From contig PKQR01000001.1 in assembly GCA_017578085.1 (NCBI GenBank), positions 7,302 to 71,301 of the forward strand: a stretch of 64,000 bases of DNA. The letters run 5' to 3'. This document shows positions 34,920-44,512 of the stretch, piece after piece (positions within the stretch are counted from its first letter, which is position 1; every line of letters begins with the position of its first letter). A model generated the notes under the pieces. The model was not told the DNA's origin. It did not search any database and saw only the letters and a program-made list of their open reading frames with translations. The DNA comes from Bacillota bacterium. GTDB lineage: Bacteria; Bacillota; Limnochordia; Limnochordales; ZCTH02-B6. Position numbers and translations under genes: made by a program.

Positions 34920-36806
34920 TCACCCCCTCCGTCCTACCCGGCGTGGGACGCGGCGTTCCCGCGGGCCCGGCGGCGGCTCAGGTTTAGGGGGCTGCTCGGT
35001 TACTTGCGTATACTCCACCGCTCCGGGCCCAGCTTCCGGCAGCGGGGTCGGACCGGTCTCCTGGCTCCAGATGGGGACCCGCACCAGCGTATCCTTGAAC
35101 GCCTTGAGGTCCAAAGGCGACAATGGCCACAAGTACGGCACGCCGAAGGAACGGAGCGAAAGCAGGTGCACCTGGATGAATCCGCCGCCGATGAGGATGC
35201 CGTACAGCCCAAACGACGACGCCATCATGATCAGGAAAAACCGCAAGATCCTCATGGCGCCCGCGAGTCCCACGTGGGGCGTGGCAAACGACGCCAGGCC
35301 CGTGAGGGCGATGACGACGATGACCGGCGCCGAAATCAGGCCGGCCTGGACGGCGGCCTGGCCGATAATGATGCCGCCCACGATGCCCACCGTCTGCCCC
35401 ACCGAGCGGGGCAGGCGCACCCCCGCCTCGCGGAAGGCCTCAAAGGCCACCTCAAACAGGAAGATCTCGAGCGCCGCCGGCAGCGGCACCCGTTCCCGGG
35501 ACGCGGCGATGGTGATGAGCAGCGGCGTCGGCAGCATGCCGTGGTGAAAGATGACCGCGGCGATGTACAGGGCGGGCAGGGTGACGCTGCTCACCACCAG
35601 GACGATCCGCAGCAGCCGCACGAGGCTCGAGAGCAGGTGGCGCTGGTAGTGGTCTTCGCTGGCCTGCAAGAGCGACCAGAACGTGATGGGGGCGATGAGG
35701 GCAAAGGGGCTGCCGTCAGTCAGGATGGCCACCCGCCCTTCGTACAAGGCCGCCGCCGCCACGTCAGGGCGCTCCGTCTGCAGGATCTGGGGAAAGGGCG
35801 AGTAGGGCGCGTCCTCGATGAGCTCCTCGATGTAGCTGGATTCGATGACGGCGTCAATCTGGATCCGGTCCAGCCGCCGTTTAACCTCTTCGACGAGCGC
35901 CTTCGGGGCGCGTCCCTCCAGGTACAGTACCCGCACCCGGGTCTGGCTGTAGCGTCCAAATCGGTAAGAGAGGAAGCGCAGCTTGGGGTGGCGCACCCGG
36001 GCCCGTACCAGGGACACGTTGGTGTCAAGGTCCTCGATGAAGCCCTCCCGCGGGCCCCGCACCACCTGCTCCGTGCCGGGCTCCTCCACGCTGCGGTGGG
36101 GACGGGAGTGCACGTTGATCGCGATGGCCGCATTCTCCCCGTGCACCAGCAGCAGCGCGTTGCCGTGGGCGACACGGTCCATCGCGTCGGCAAAGGACGA
36201 CACCGGCTCCAATTGGATGGTGTGCAGGGCGCTTTCCTCAAGATGCTCCAACAGCCGCTTTAGCCGGGTGGCGCGGCTGCCGCCCCCATCGCCGGCCGCG
36301 GCGTTGCCTCCGGCGGCGCCTCCGGGGGCGCCCGCTGCCTCCGGGCCCGCGGGCGCAGGGGCGTCGGGCTGCAGGCGCTGCAAGGGCCGGACGACGGACA
36401 GATCCAGGCGCGCGTCGTCGACTTGTCCTTTCAGGAACACAAGGGCGGCCCGGGGCCCGGCCCGTAGGCTAAAGCGCCGCACCACCAGGTCCGCGGCATG
36501 GCCCCAGGCGGTTTCAATCTGCACGATGTTGGCGGACAAGTCCCGGGACAAGGGGCCGTCGCCTACGTCCTCAGCCAGCGGTGTCGTGATCGTCTCGCCC
36601 CCGGGCCGCTCTTCCGCGCCGCTACTTTTGTTTCCCCGGTTTCGGGATCCGGTGCCGCCCGAATCATCCGGTTGTGCTCCGGGGCGGCCGCCGCTGGAGG
36701 CGTGCTTGGGCTTGCTTGTGTCGGACGCGGCGCGGGCGCCGTCGGCGGACAGGGCGCGCCGGAGCCAGATGGCGAGTCCGCGGAGGAGGCTGCGGCGATG
36801 GGGCAT
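34920..36806 (-). CDS. Spore germination GerA-family protein
   Basis: A 628-aa protein: long polar N-terminus (about residues 20-105), two soluble domains (DLSANIVQIETAWGHAADLVVRRF, then GFIEDLDTNVSLVRARVRHPKL), and about five C-terminal helices, the GerAA ion-channel-forming layout. The region around residues 150-185 is a Pro/Ala/Gly insert (PAPAGPEAAGAPGGAAGG) not found in Bacillus GerAA. The start has little ribosome site. It begins the ger block, 50 bp after the MATE gene, and may be transcribed from further upstream. Confidence 0.92.
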   Translation of the reverse strand: MPHRRSLLRGLAIWLRRALSADGARAASDTSKPKHASSGGRPGAQPDDSGGTGSRNRGNKSSGAEERPGGETITTPLAEDVGDGPLSRDLSANIVQIETAWGHAADLVVRRFSLRAGPRAALVFLKGQVDDARLDLSVVRPLQRLQPDAPAPAGPEAAGAPGGAAGGNAAAGDGGGSRATRLKRLLEHLEESALHTIQLEPVSSFADAMDRVAHGNALLLVHGENAAIAINVHSRPHRSVEEPGTEQVVRGPREGFIEDLDTNVSLVRARVRHPKLRFLSYRFGRYSQTRVRVLYLEGRAPKALVEEVKRRLDRIQIDAVIESSYIEELIEDAPYSPFPQILQTERPDVAAAALYEGRVAILTDGSPFALIAPITFWSLLQASEDHYQRHLLSSLVRLLRIVLVVSSVTLPALYIAAVIFHHGMLPTPLLITIAASRERVPLPAALEIFLFEVAFEAFREAGVRLPRSVGQTVGIVGGIIIGQAAVQAGLISAPVIVVIALTGLASFATPHVGLAGAMRILRFFLIMMASSFGLYGILIGGGFIQVHLLSLRSFGVPYLWPLSPLDLKAFKDTLVRVPIWSQETGPTPLPEAGPGAVEYTQVTEQPPKPEPPPGPRERRVPRRVGRRG

Positions 36807-36855
36807 CAGGCCTACGTCACCACCGGGAAGGTGCGGGTGTCAGTGGCAGGATCCC

Positions 36856-38382
36856 CTATCGCGCCGTGCTCCCATGCGATCCAGATTGCGCCAAGGGCGG
36901 TTCGGATTGGGCCGGCGGCTGTTCGGAGGCGGTTTGGCTGGAAATGGCCTGCGCCGCCGGGGACGACGGTACGGCAGCGGGCGAACCGGCCGGGGCGGGG
37001 GTTTGTGATGATGGGATGACGGCCTTGTGCCAGCCGCCCCGCCATAACCACGCCACAGCCACGGCGAAGCTGGCTGTGGACGAGAGGAACATGGACCACC
37101 ACAGGCCCGCCGGTCCCCAGCCTAGCCCCCAGATCAGCCCGATGGCGAGGGGAAAGCGCAGCAGCCAGTGGTTAAGGAACGCCAGCACCATGGAGGCGCC
37201 GGTGCGGCCCGCACCCTGGAAGGCTCCTTGGACCACCATGACGCCGCCGGCGAAGCCGAAGCTCCACCCGACGACCCGCAGAAACCGGGTCCCCAGCTCA
37301 ATCACGTCCGGGTCGTTCACGAAGACCTTGATGATGCCCGGGGCAAAGGCGATGGCGGCGAGCCCGCCGGAGCCCAAAAGCAACAGGTCCAGGGCGACGC
37401 CGGCCCACGCCACCCGGCGGCTGCGGGCCAACTGCCCCGCCCCGAGGTTTTGCCCGACGCCGGTGGCCACCGCTTGCCCGACCGCGCCCGAAGCGGTCCA
37501 GATCATGGACATGACACGGTTCACGATGCCGTAGGCGGCGGTTGCCACCGGTCCCAGCCGCGCCACGATGGCCACCATGGCCACGGAGGAAAAGCTGCGG
37601 GCCGCGCCGTCCAAAGACGCCGGCAAGCCCAGGCGCAGGAGTTCCCGGGCCATGTCCCAACGGGGAATCAGGTCCTCCGGGTGAACCCGCACGGCCAGCC
37701 GCCCGCTGAGCAGCCAGCCCAGGCCCACCAGCCCCGCCAACGCCCGGGCGATCAGCGTCGCCCACGCGGCGCCGGCCACGCCCATGGCGGGCGCGGGGCC
37801 CCAGCCAAAGATGAGGATCGGGTCCAGGACCACGTTGAGCACGTTAGAGAAGATCGTGAGGTACATGGGCCGCAAGGTGTCGCCGGCGCCCCGCAGGGAC
37901 GAGCGGAAGGCGAAAAAGAGAAACGTGAAGGGCACGCTCCAGATGATGACGGTCATGTAGGCGAGGGCGTCGGGAAACACCTCGCCTTCCGCTCCCATGA
38001 GCCGCAGCAGGGGAAGCCGCAGCCAGTGGCCCAGTGTGGCCAGGACGAGAGCCGAGATCACCGCGACGCTGACGGTCTGCGCCGCGACGCGGTCGGCTTC
38101 CCGGGGCTGTTTCGCCCCGGTCCACTGGGAAACGAGCGCGGCCCCGGCGACGGTGATGCCCAGCGCCATGGACACCAGCAGCCAGTCGGTGGGAAACACG
38201 ATGGACACCGCCGCGACTTGCGTCGCCCCCAGGCGCCCAACCCAAAACATGTCCACCAGGTTGTAGACGGTCTGCAGGAGGTTGCCGGCCACCAGCGGCC
38301 AGGCAAGCCGGAGCAGATTTGCGGGGATGGGCCCCTGGGTGAAGTCGATGGCGCCGCGGGCTGTCCGGGCCAGCGTCATCAC
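36856..38382 (-). CDS. MATE-family efflux transporter with Pro-rich tail
   Basis: A 508-aa MATE protein of the DinF-like branch: LRLAWPLVAGNLLQTVYNLVDMFWVG, LRGAGDTLRPM, GQNLGAGQLARSRR and FQGAGRTGASM in the second half. The last about 55 residues (SSQTPAPAGSPAAVPSS onward) are Pro/Ser/Ala/Gln-rich and probably disordered. Its ATG overlaps the stop of the flavin-dependent oxidoreductase gene (ATGA), so the two are coupled. It may export a product of that enzyme; this is inference. Confidence 0.9.
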   Translation of the reverse strand: MMTLARTARGAIDFTQGPIPANLLRLAWPLVAGNLLQTVYNLVDMFWVGRLGATQVAAVSIVFPTDWLLVSMALGITVAGAALVSQWTGAKQPREADRVAAQTVSVAVISALVLATLGHWLRLPLLRLMGAEGEVFPDALAYMTVIIWSVPFTFLFFAFRSSLRGAGDTLRPMYLTIFSNVLNVVLDPILIFGWGPAPAMGVAGAAWATLIARALAGLVGLGWLLSGRLAVRVHPEDLIPRWDMARELLRLGLPASLDGAARSFSSVAMVAIVARLGPVATAAYGIVNRVMSMIWTASGAVGQAVATGVGQNLGAGQLARSRRVAWAGVALDLLLLGSGGLAAIAFAPGIIKVFVNDPDVIELGTRFLRVVGWSFGFAGGVMVVQGAFQGAGRTGASMVLAFLNHWLLRFPLAIGLIWGLGWGPAGLWWSMFLSSTASFAVAVAWLWRGGWHKAVIPSSQTPAPAGSPAAVPSSPAAQAISSQTASEQPPAQSEPPLAQSGSHGSTAR

Positions 38383-39371
38383 GCAAAAGCCTCCATGACT
38401 AGGCGGTACGAGCGCAGGCGTGCCTCATGGTCATGGATCATGGACGAGATCATGATCTCGTCCGCGCCGGTTTCGGCGGCCAGCTGCTCAAGGCGCTCCC
38501 GCACCGCAGCTGGACTGCCCCAGATGGCCAACGCCCGGTGCTGCGCCACGATGTAGCGCTCTTCCTCGGTGAAGGGGTAGGCGGCGGCCTCCTCCGGGCT
38601 CGGCAGGCGGCCAAGCTCGCCCCGGCGCAGGCGCACCCAGGCCAGGTCCATGGATTTGGCCAGCCAGTCGGCCTCCTCGTCCGTGGGGGCGCAAAAGACC
38701 GTGGCGCCCACGATGACGTGAGGGCGGGGAAACTGGGCCGATGGCTGGAACGCCCGCCGGTACCGCTCGATGGCCGGCCCGGGCGGATCGAAGCTGAAGT
38801 GGCTGGCAAAGCCGTACCCCAGCCCCAGCTGTCCCGCAAGCCCCGCGGTGGCGCCGCTGGACCCCAGCACCCAGACGGGCGGCAGGTCCACATCGTCAGG
38901 CACTACCCGCACGCCGTGGAAGGGGTGGTCAGGCGGGAAAGCCCGGCGGGACAAGGCCAAAAGCTCCTGGAGCTGCGAGGGGAACTGGGCCGCGTCAAAG
39001 GGCCGCAGGGCGGCCGAAGTCACCGGGTCCGTGCCGGGGGCGCGCCCGACGCCCAAGTCAATCCTGCCCGGGAAGAGCGCGTTGAGCGTGTGAAACGCTT
39101 CCGCCACCCGCAGCGGCGCGTGATTGGGCAGCATGATGCCGCCGGCGCCGACCCGGATGCGCCGGGTGGCCGCAGCGACACGGGCGATCAAGATCTCCGG
39201 CGAGGAGCTCGCGATGCTGGGCATGCCGTGGTGTTCCGCGAGCCAAAAGCGGACGTAGCCCAGCTCCTCGGCCAGCTGGGCGAGTTCCAGCATGTGCGCG
39301 AGAGCCTGCCGCGACGACGAGCCGGTGCCGATGGGCACCAGGTCCAACACCGACAGCTGCACTGTAGCCAT
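38379..39371 (-). CDS. LLM-class flavin-dependent monooxygenase
   Basis: A 330-aa luciferase-like protein of the MsnO8/alkanal type: VLDLVPIGTGSSSRQAL, FWLAEHHGMPSIASSSPEILIARVAAATRRIRVG (the conserved AEHH...SSP motif), and GRIDLGVGRAPGTD. It uses reduced flavin (FMNH2 or F420H2) and O2; the substrate is not deducible. GGAGGTGCC immediately precedes ATG 39371. Coupled with the downstream MATE gene by a 4-bp overlap. It is divergent from livG. Confidence 0.9.
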   Translation of the reverse strand: MATVQLSVLDLVPIGTGSSSRQALAHMLELAQLAEELGYVRFWLAEHHGMPSIASSSPEILIARVAAATRRIRVGAGGIMLPNHAPLRVAEAFHTLNALFPGRIDLGVGRAPGTDPVTSAALRPFDAAQFPSQLQELLALSRRAFPPDHPFHGVRVVPDDVDLPPVWVLGSSGATAGLAGQLGLGYGFASHFSFDPPGPAIERYRRAFQPSAQFPRPHVIVGATVFCAPTDEEADWLAKSMDLAWVRLRRGELGRLPSPEEAAAYPFTEEERYIVAQHRALAIWGSPAAVRERLEQLAAETGADEIMISSMIHDHEARLRSYRLVMEAFA

Positions 39372-39479
39372 GGCACCTCCTAGTCTACACGACGTGTGCT
39401 CCGCATCCAACACGCCCACCTTCCCGGGAAACCGCGGATAACAGAAGATTCGTGTGATGGATATAGAGCGGCGCATTAG

Positions 39480-40385
39480 ATGGAACAGAAGGAAAACAAG
39501 GGTTTCTGCAGAAACGTTGTCGACAACTGGCGATGCGGGGGGTGTTGGCCGGTGGCTGCCGGGACCGGAGCGGCGCCGGCAACCGCTGGCGTGCCCGCCG
39601 GAGACGTCATCCTCAATTGCACGTCCCTTGTCCGCCGTTTTGGAGGCCTCACCGCGGTCGACCGCGTCAGCCTCTCCTTGCGGGAAGGCGAGATCCTGGC
39701 GGTCATCGGGCCCAACGGCAGCGGCAAGACCACGCTCATCAACCTGATCACGGGGTTTTACAAGCCCCAGGAGGGGCGCATCGTTTTCGCCGGGCAAGAC
39801 ATCACCCGGCTGCGCCCTCATACAATCGCCCGCCTGGGCGTCGCCCGCACGTTCCAGAACCTGGCGTTGTTCAGCGGCATGAGCGTGCTTGACAACATCC
39901 TGCTCGGCCGCCACATCCACATGCGCAGCAACCTGCTGAGCACCGCCCTGTACTGGTGGTGGGGGGTGCACGAGGAGGAACGGCACCGGCGGGCCGTCGA
40001 GGAGGTCATCGACCTCCTGCAGCTGGAAGCGGTGCGCCACGAGCCCGTGGAGCTCTTGCCCATCGGCGTGCGCCGGCGGGTGGAGCTGGCGCGGGCGCTG
40101 GCCGCCCGGCCCCGGCTTTTGGTGCTGGATGAGCCGATGGCCGGCATGAACCAGGAGGAAAAGGAGTACATGGCCCGGTTCATCCTGGACGCCCGGGATG
40201 AGCTGGGCACCAGCGTCCTTTTGATCGAGCACCACATGGATGTGGTGATGGACATCTCCGACCGCGTCGTGGTGCTCAACTACGGCGTGCAGATCGCCGA
40301 AGGGCTGCCGCAAGAGATCATGAACCATCCGGCCGTCATCGCCGCATATTTGGGGGAGCGTCGCTTCGATGGGCCGCGGCACTGA
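39480..40385 (+). CDS. livG: ABC transporter ATPase, LivG-like
   Basis: A 301-aa ATPase of the branched-chain amino acid importer class: Walker A GPNGSGKTT, DITRLRPHTIARLGVARTFQN, and LPIGVRRRVELARALAARPRLLVLDEPMAGMN, the LivG wording. It powers LivH/LivM. The first about 25 residues (Cys/Trp-rich) do not match homologues; GTG at 39552, nine bases after GGGGGGTG, may be the true start. The acyl-CoA synthetase gene overlaps its end by 17 bp. Confidence 0.9.
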   Translation: MEQKENKGFCRNVVDNWRCGGCWPVAAGTGAAPATAGVPAGDVILNCTSLVRRFGGLTAVDRVSLSLREGEILAVIGPNGSGKTTLINLITGFYKPQEGRIVFAGQDITRLRPHTIARLGVARTFQNLALFSGMSVLDNILLGRHIHMRSNLLSTALYWWWGVHEEERHRRAVEEVIDLLQLEAVRHEPVELLPIGVRRRVELARALAARPRLLVLDEPMAGMNQEEKEYMARFILDARDELGTSVLLIEHHMDVVMDISDRVVVLNYGVQIAEGLPQEIMNHPAVIAAYLGERRFDGPRH

Positions 40386-42366
40386 ACCGGTAGTCCGGGG
40401 CGCGACGGCCGCTCTCGAGGCGGTCGCCCCGTCACCGGCAGGTTTCCACGGTTTCGACGCGCCGACGCTGGTCGGCCTCGTGCTCTACAACGCCCAGCAC
40501 TTCGGCAACCGCGTTGCGCTGCGGGAAAAGGACTACGGCATTTGGCAGGAGTACACGTGGGCCGACTACGCCCGGCACGTGGTGGAGATGGCCTTAGGGC
40601 TGGAGGCTCTGGGCTTTCAGCCCGGCGACGCCCTGTTGATCCTGGGCGACAACCGGCCCCGCCTCTACTTCGGCATGCTCGCCGCGCAGCTTTTGCGGGG
40701 CATCCCGTGCCCCATGTATCCCGATGCGATCCCCGCCGAGCTTTCGTACATCGCCCGACGGGTGGGCGCCCGCTTTGCCCTGGCCGAAGACCAGGAGCAG
40801 GTCGACAAGTTCCTGTCCTTGTCCGAAGGTGCCGAAAGCTTGAGCTGCATCCTGTACGACGACCCGCGGGGGCTGTCCATGTATGACGACCCCCGCCTCA
40901 TCTCATGCGACCGCCTGCAGGCGCTCGGGCGCGAGTACGGGCGGGAGCACCCGGGAGTGGTGGAGCAACGAGTGGGCGCCATCAGCCCCGACGACATCGC
41001 GGTGCTGCTCCACTCATCGGGCACTACCGGAAACCCCAAAGGCGTGCCCCTCACCCACCGGCAGGCGCTGGCCGCGGTCCGCAACGCCTACACCGCCGGC
41101 TACTTCGGGCAAGGGGAGGACATCGTCGCGTACTTGCCCGTCGCGTGGGTGGGCGACTTCACCTTTTCCGTGGCGGCCGCGGCGGCATTGCGCTTCACGG
41201 TCAACATCCCGGAACGGCAGGAGACCGTGCTCAGGGACTTGCGGGAAATCGGCCCGACGCTCTACTTCGCGCCGCCCCGCAACTGGGACCACATGTTGAC
41301 CCATGTGCAAGTGCGCATGGAGGAGTCGGGGCGGCTGCAGCAGTTCCTTTTCAAGAAGTTGATTCCCCTCGCGGTGGAGCTGGAACGGGAGCGGCTCAAC
41401 GGCCGGCGGCCGCAGGGCTTGCTGGGCCTGTGGCGGCGCGCGCTCCGCTGGCTGGGCGAAGGGCTCATCTACGGTCCCATCAAGGATCATCTGGGTTTGA
41501 GCCGGGTCCGCCACGCCTACACGGCCGGCGAGGCCATAGGCGAGGACACGTTCCTCTTTTTCCGCGCCCTGGGCGTCAACCTGAAACAGTTTTACGGGCA
41601 GACCGAAAACGCGGCCTTGACGGCGGCCCAGACCGACGACGAGGTCAAGCTGCGCACCGTGGGGCGCCCCCTGCCCGGGGTGGAGGTGCGGATTTCGGAA
41701 ACCGGGGAGGTGCTCCTGCGGGCGGAAAGCCTCTTCAGCGGCTACTACCAGAACCCGCAGGCCACGGAGGCGGCGTTCGTCGACGGTTGGTTTCGCACGG
41801 GCGACGCGGGCCAGCTGGATGAAGACGGGCACCTGATCATCCTCGGGCGGGTGGAAGAAGTGGTGACCACCGCCACGGGCGTCCGCTACGTGCCCCAGTT
41901 CATCGAGAACCAACTCAAATTCAGCCCGTACATCAAGGAAGCCGCCGTCATCGGCGCCGGCAAGCCGTATCTCACCGCCATCATCTGCATCGATTACGAC
42001 GCCGTGGGCCACTGGGCCGAAGGGCGGGGTGTCACGTACACGTCCTACGCTGACTTGTCCCAGAAACCGGCGGTGTACGACCTGATCGGCGAGGTCGTGC
42101 GCCGCGTCAACGCCCAGATGCCCAAAGAGCTGCGGATCCGGCGCTTTGTCAACTTGCACAAGGAGTTCGATCCCGACGACGGGGAGCTCACCCGCACCCG
42201 CAAGCTCCGCCGCAACGTCATCAACGAGCACTACGCCGGCGTGATTGAAGCCCTTTACGGCGACGCACCGCAGGTTGAGGTGGCGGCCAGGATCGTCTAC
42301 GAGGACGGCCGCGCCGGGGTCATCCAGCGGGCGCTGCAGATACGGCAGGTGGAGGATGGGCCATGA
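40369..42366 (+). CDS. AMP-forming acyl-CoA synthetase (FadD-like)
   Basis: A 665-aa ligase. AMP-binding: LLHSSGTTGNPKGVPLTH (P-loop), YGQTEN (A5), VDGWFRTGDAGQLDEDGHL (A7) and GRVEEVVTTATGVRYVP (A8). The overall length and the region between resemble long-chain or bile-acid-type synthetases. It activates a carboxylic acid to its CoA thioester in the cytoplasm. It overlaps livG by 17 bp and livH by 4 bp, so it is embedded in the transporter operon; its substrate is probably the acid being imported. Confidence 0.93.
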   Translation: MGRGTEPVVRGATAALEAVAPSPAGFHGFDAPTLVGLVLYNAQHFGNRVALREKDYGIWQEYTWADYARHVVEMALGLEALGFQPGDALLILGDNRPRLYFGMLAAQLLRGIPCPMYPDAIPAELSYIARRVGARFALAEDQEQVDKFLSLSEGAESLSCILYDDPRGLSMYDDPRLISCDRLQALGREYGREHPGVVEQRVGAISPDDIAVLLHSSGTTGNPKGVPLTHRQALAAVRNAYTAGYFGQGEDIVAYLPVAWVGDFTFSVAAAAALRFTVNIPERQETVLRDLREIGPTLYFAPPRNWDHMLTHVQVRMEESGRLQQFLFKKLIPLAVELERERLNGRRPQGLLGLWRRALRWLGEGLIYGPIKDHLGLSRVRHAYTAGEAIGEDTFLFFRALGVNLKQFYGQTENAALTAAQTDDEVKLRTVGRPLPGVEVRISETGEVLLRAESLFSGYYQNPQATEAAFVDGWFRTGDAGQLDEDGHLIILGRVEEVVTTATGVRYVPQFIENQLKFSPYIKEAAVIGAGKPYLTAIICIDYDAVGHWAEGRGVTYTSYADLSQKPAVYDLIGEVVRRVNAQMPKELRIRRFVNLHKEFDPDDGELTRTRKLRRNVINEHYAGVIEALYGDAPQVEVAARIVYEDGRAGVIQRALQIRQVEDGP

Positions 42367-43244
42367 CGTTCCTGGCGGAGCTGGCCATCAACGGTGCCCT
42401 GGTGGGGCTGATGTACGCCCTGGTGGCGTCGGGCATCGTGCTCGTGTACAAGTCCTCCGGGGTTGTCAACCTGGCCCAGGGCGGTTTCGTCATGGCCGGG
42501 GCGTACCTGGTGTGGGCTTACATCGCCCGCCTTGGCTTAGGCCTCATCCCCGGGATCCTGGCGGCGGCCGCGTCCATGGGCGCGTTGGGGTGGCTGACGG
42601 AACGGCTGGCCCTGCGCCGCATGATCGGGCAACCGGTGATCATGATCCTCATGCTCACCTTTGGCCTGGAAGTGGTGCTGCGGGGCGCGGTGCCCGGCGC
42701 GCTCGGCGCCGACACCAAGCCCATGCCCATCCCGATCTCTCAGGCGCCGGTGTGGCTGGGCGATATCCTGATCAACCGCACCTACATCCTGGGCGGCGCG
42801 GTGGCGGTGGTCATGGTGGCGCTGCTGGCGGTCTTTTTCCGCACCCGGGCGGGCATCGCCATGCGGGCCGTCTCCGACGATCACCTGGCAGCCTGGGCCG
42901 TCGGGATCCCCGTGGAGCGCACCGTCGCCTTGAGCTGGGCCGTCAGCGGCGCGGTGGCGGCGGTGACGGGGGTCCTTTGGGGCGCGGTGCAGGGCGTCGA
43001 CTGGAGCCTGTCGCTCTTGCTCATCAAGGCGTTGTCGGTCGCGGTGCTCGGGGGGCTGGACAGCCTGTCGGGCGTCGTCCTCGCCGGGCTTATCGTGGGC
43101 GTGTTTGAAAGCGTCATCTCCGGGTACGTCGATCCTTTCGTGGGCGGCGGCACCCGGGAAGTGGTGGCCGCGGTGGTAATTTTCCTCACCGTCCTCATCC
43201 GCCCGTACGGCCTGTTTGGCCGGGAGGTCATCGAGCGGGTCTAG
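42363..43244 (+). CDS. livH: Branched-chain-type ABC permease LivH
   Basis: A 293-aa permease with about eight helices. NGALVGLMYALVASGIVLVYKSSGVVNLAQGGF is the standard LivH opening, and LIKALSVAVLGGLDSLSGVVLAGLIVG the closing EAA-type loop. ATG overlaps the synthetase stop as ATGA, with GGAGG just upstream. Forms the channel with LivM. Confidence 0.95.
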   Translation: MTFLAELAINGALVGLMYALVASGIVLVYKSSGVVNLAQGGFVMAGAYLVWAYIARLGLGLIPGILAAAASMGALGWLTERLALRRMIGQPVIMILMLTFGLEVVLRGAVPGALGADTKPMPIPISQAPVWLGDILINRTYILGGAVAVVMVALLAVFFRTRAGIAMRAVSDDHLAAWAVGIPVERTVALSWAVSGAVAAVTGVLWGAVQGVDWSLSLLLIKALSVAVLGGLDSLSGVVLAGLIVGVFESVISGYVDPFVGGGTREVVAAVVIFLTVLIRPYGLFGREVIERV

Positions 43245-43274
43245 GGCAAGCGGAAGGAGCGGGTCGGAGCAGGG

Positions 43275-44348
43275 ATGTTTTACCGGGAGTGCGGGGTGCG
43301 CCATACCACCTATGCGGCGGACCGGGCGCTGGCCGTCATCCCGTTTGAGCGGGCGCTGCTGGTGCTGCTCATCGTCCTGGCCGCGGCGGCCCCGTGGATC
43401 GTGACGGACCTGTTTCTCGTCAGCTACCTGACGCCGTGGCTTATCTGGACCGCGGCTGTCCTGGGCCTGAACCTGCTCATGGGCTGGGCGGGGCAGATTC
43501 ACCTGGGATACGGTGCGGTCATGGCCGTGGGCGCCTACACGGCGGTGCATGTCGCCCGGGCCGGCGCGCCCTTTGTGGTGGCCGTCGCGGCTGGCGGGCT
43601 CGTGGCGGCGGTCATCGGCTCCCTTTTTGGCCTGCCGGCCTTGCGGGTGCGCGGGTTGTACCTGGCCATGAGCACGCTGGCGCTGCAGGTGATCGTCGAC
43701 TGGATCTTGGTGCAGGTGCCGGCCATCAGCGGCGGCGCCCAGGCGACGCTGCTCGTGCCCCGGCCTCACATCTTTGGCATCCCCCTCGTCACCGACCAGG
43801 CCCGCTACTGGACGGCCGCGGTCTTTACGCTGCTGGTGGCCTTGTTTGTGGCCAACGTGCGCCGCACCGACGTGGGCCGGGCGCTGATCGCACTGCGGGA
43901 GAAAGACTACGCGGCGGCCGTCATCGGCATCAACGTGTTCTACTATAAGGCCCTGGCCTTCTTCGTCAGCTCCTTTATCGGCGGCATGAGCGGCGCAGCG
44001 CTGGCTTTCCTGTATTACCGCGCCGTGACGCCGGAGCAATTTGGCCTGAACGTTTCCATCATGGCGGTCGCCATGGTCATCGTCGGAGGCTTGGGCAGCA
44101 TCATCGGCAGCTTCTTTGGAGCCGGGTTCATCCTGCTCGCGCCCATCTGGATAGAGCACGGCCTGCGGGAGCTGGCGGCGGCGCTGTCGGTTCACATCTC
44201 GCCGTCGACCTTGGCCCACCTGCCGCTGGTCATCTACGGGGGGCTGATCACGGGCTTTTTGCTCTTGGAGCCGCTGGGCCTGGCCAAGCTGTACGACAAC
44301 GTCCGCAACTACCTGCGGGTGTGGCCGTTCGGCTATACGAAGAAGTGA
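43275..44348 (+). CDS. livM: Branched-chain-type ABC permease LivM
   Basis: A 357-aa permease. NLLMGWAGQIHLGYGAVMAVGAYTAVH and ALREKDYAAAVIGINVFYYKALAFFVSSFIGGMSGAAL are LivM signatures. About ten helices. It pairs with LivH. Start ATG at 43275, 30 bp after livH, with GGAGC-type ribosome site. A short tandem repeat follows its stop before livK. Confidence 0.95.
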   Translation: MFYRECGVRHTTYAADRALAVIPFERALLVLLIVLAAAAPWIVTDLFLVSYLTPWLIWTAAVLGLNLLMGWAGQIHLGYGAVMAVGAYTAVHVARAGAPFVVAVAAGGLVAAVIGSLFGLPALRVRGLYLAMSTLALQVIVDWILVQVPAISGGAQATLLVPRPHIFGIPLVTDQARYWTAAVFTLLVALFVANVRRTDVGRALIALREKDYAAAVIGINVFYYKALAFFVSSFIGGMSGAALAFLYYRAVTPEQFGLNVSIMAVAMVIVGGLGSIIGSFFGAGFILLAPIWIEHGLRELAAALSVHISPSTLAHLPLVIYGGLITGFLLLEPLGLAKLYDNVRNYLRVWPFGYTKK

Positions 44349-44366
44349 CCGATGGGCGCTTGAAGA

Positions 44367-44410
44367 GGCGCTCAATCGGCGCTCAATCGGCGCTCAATAG
44401 GCGCTCAATA
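44367..44410. repeat. Four tandem copies of an 11-bp unit
   Basis: GGCGCTCAATC, GGCGCTCAATC, GGCGCTCAATA, GGCGCTCAATA lie head to tail 18 bp after the livM stop. A degenerate fifth copy may precede (GGCGCTTGAAG). The next GGCGCC GCT GGCGCC forms a short stem. Confidence 0.92.
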
Positions 44411-44512
44411 GGCGCCGCTGGCGCCTCTGACCGGGGACGGCGGCGCCGGCCGGGAAACCCGTTTTCCCGTGACGGTGCCGATGGAGCACACAGCACGAGG
44501 GAGGGAGAAGCG

